From: Firmicutes bacterium CAG:145
Lineage (GTDB): Bacteria > Bacillota > Clostridia > Peptostreptococcales > Anaerovoracaceae
Length of the DNA: 5,801 nt
Assembly (NCBI GenBank): GCA_000435715.1
Contig: FR882598.1
Coordinates: forward strand, 50,199 to 55,999
Direction of reading: 5' to 3'
The notes under the pieces were generated by a model. The model made no database searches, had not been told where the DNA came from, and saw only the letters and a program-made list of their open reading frames with translations. Made by a program: the position numbers and the translations under genes. Below are positions 5,504 to 5,801 of the stretch, in pieces. How positions within the stretch are numbered: the stretch's first letter is position 1; every line of letters starts with the position of its first letter.

Positions 5504-5640
5504 ACGTCTGTCGGCGCCGGCAGCGCTATCAAAGAATATGAGACGATTTCAGACGAACAAATAGCCAAATATTGGGGCGCAATCCTTGTGGCGGTAATTG
5601 CTGCCGTAATAGTTGTACTGATCATACGAAAGAATTTCCC
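5504..5640 (+). pseudogene. Membrane protein fragment lacking its start (unidentified)
   Basis: Not recognised. The plus frame is open from 5504, after TGA TAA at 5498-5503, and encodes about 45 protein-like residues. These comprise a polar stretch, SAIKEYETISDEQIAKYW, then one clear transmembrane helix, WGAILVAVIAAVIVVLIIR (about 5573-5629), and a basic end, RKNF. Codon choice (ATA, GCC, CTT) is like the neighbouring genes. No ATG, GTG or TTG in this frame precedes the helix and no ribosome-binding site is visible, so it looks like a piece of a larger membrane protein whose 5' part was lost. The frame stays open past 5640 to the window end, but from there it crosses a structured element and no longer looks like protein. 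Its position under the DtxR-type operators suggests the original product was a metal-uptake or metal-related membrane protein; that is inference only. The 24-codon frame starting ATG at 5490 may hold the vestigial true start. Confidence 0.4.
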
Positions 5641-5706
5641 CCGAAGGGGAAAACCTCCTGTGGCTGCAGGCGTACAAGCCATGCGCTTTTGCAGACATAA
5701 GCCACA
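5635..5706. other. Structured, apparently non-coding element with two stem-loops
   Basis: Stem A: TTTCCCC (5635-5641) pairs with GGGGAAA (5646-5652); read on the minus strand the loop is a UUCG tetraloop closed by C-G, an unusually stable RNA motif. Stem B: TGTGGCT (5659-5665) pairs perfectly with AGCCACA (5700-5706), enclosing shorter complementary pieces (GCA/TGC at 5666-5668/5690-5692 and GGC/GCC at 5669-5671/5678-5680). An A-rich tract follows on the plus strand (5707-5721), i.e. two T-runs precede the element on the minus strand. Frames here look like translated structure, not protein. It may be a dispersed repeat or a small structured RNA; I do not recognise a known riboswitch. Confidence 0.45.
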
Positions 5707-5733
5707 ACAAAAAATAAAAAATCCATACGTGCA

Positions 5734-5774
5734 AAGCAAAGAAACCTCGCAGGTGATGCGAGGTTTCTTTGCTT
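5734..5774. terminator. 18-bp perfect hairpin, probable bidirectional terminator
   Basis: The arm at 5734-5751 (ending CCTCGCA) is exactly complementary to 5757-5774 (starting TGCGAGG) around loop GGTGA. On either strand the GC-rich core CCTCGCA/TGCGAGG is preceded by an A-rich arm and followed by TTTCTTTGCTT, as in bidirectional intrinsic terminators. No gene end is visible next to it, so what it terminates is unclear. The last 27 bases of the window hold nothing I can identify. Confidence 0.6.
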
Positions 5775-5801
5775 CGTATAAACATATGACGGCCGGTGGG
5801 A

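Noticed and set aside
5659..5721. preQ1- or other riboswitch in the stem plus A-rich tail
   Set aside because: The hairpin followed by an A-rich tract is superficially similar, but the conserved loop and tail sequences of preQ1 and other riboswitches I know are absent.
5482..5785. Two overlapping minus-strand frames of 78-85 aa
   Set aside because: They are translations of the hairpin element and of the antisense of the membrane fragment; Cys/Arg/His-rich low-plausibility sequence without a ribosome site.

Overview
The window looks like chromosomal DNA of an anaerobic Firmicute of the Clostridia type. This is inferred from strong AGGAGG ribosome-binding sites, frequent ATA (Ile) and AGA/AGG (Arg) codons, a spore-cortex-hydrolase-like GH18 gene, an encoded CCA on the tRNA, a clostridial-type aromatic amino acid decarboxylase and a remnant of the anaerobic hybrid cluster protein gene. 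No phage, transposase, CRISPR or plasmid gene is visible.

Layout, left to right. (1) The 3' part of a GH18 glycosidase of the YaaH/SleL spore-germination type enters from the left edge (to 768, +). (2) An AI-2E/PerM-family membrane transporter follows (827-1966, +), with its own promoter just after the GH18 stop. (3) tRNA-Leu(CAG) lies at 2021-2107 (+), with a promoter overlapping the end of the transporter gene and an intrinsic terminator just downstream. (4) A divergent pair: a LysR-type regulator (2192-3067, -) and a group II PLP-dependent decarboxylase (3179-4600, +) that closely resembles the gut-bacterial tryptophan decarboxylase family. They share a 111-bp AT-rich intergenic region with a 24-bp imperfect palindrome, the obvious candidate operator. 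(5) A decayed hcp (hybrid cluster protein / hydroxylamine reductase) at 4617-4883 (-): about 15 N-terminal codons are joined in frame to about 73 C-terminal codons, the centre (about 450 codons) is gone and the start codon is lost. (6) A small DtxR/MntR-like metal-dependent repressor (4994-5356, -), with a terminator hairpin between it and the hcp remnant. (7) Divergent to the repressor, a strong sigma-A-type promoter carries two near-identical palindromes (GTTAGT-N4-RCTAAC). They look like the repressor's operators, but they now face only a fragment of a membrane protein (about 5504-5640, +) without a start codon. (8) The right end holds a structured, apparently non-coding element (5635-5706) and an 18-bp perfect hairpin (5734-5774).

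Two themes stand out. The LysR/decarboxylase pair reads as a self-contained, regulated aromatic-amine-forming unit, probably making tryptamine. The right third (4600-5700) reads as a metal/nitrosative-stress locus in decay: an intact repressor and intact operators remain beside two wrecked genes. I do not see a clear new multi-gene system. The most notable items are the internally deleted hcp, the twin operators without an intact target, and the structured element at the right end.
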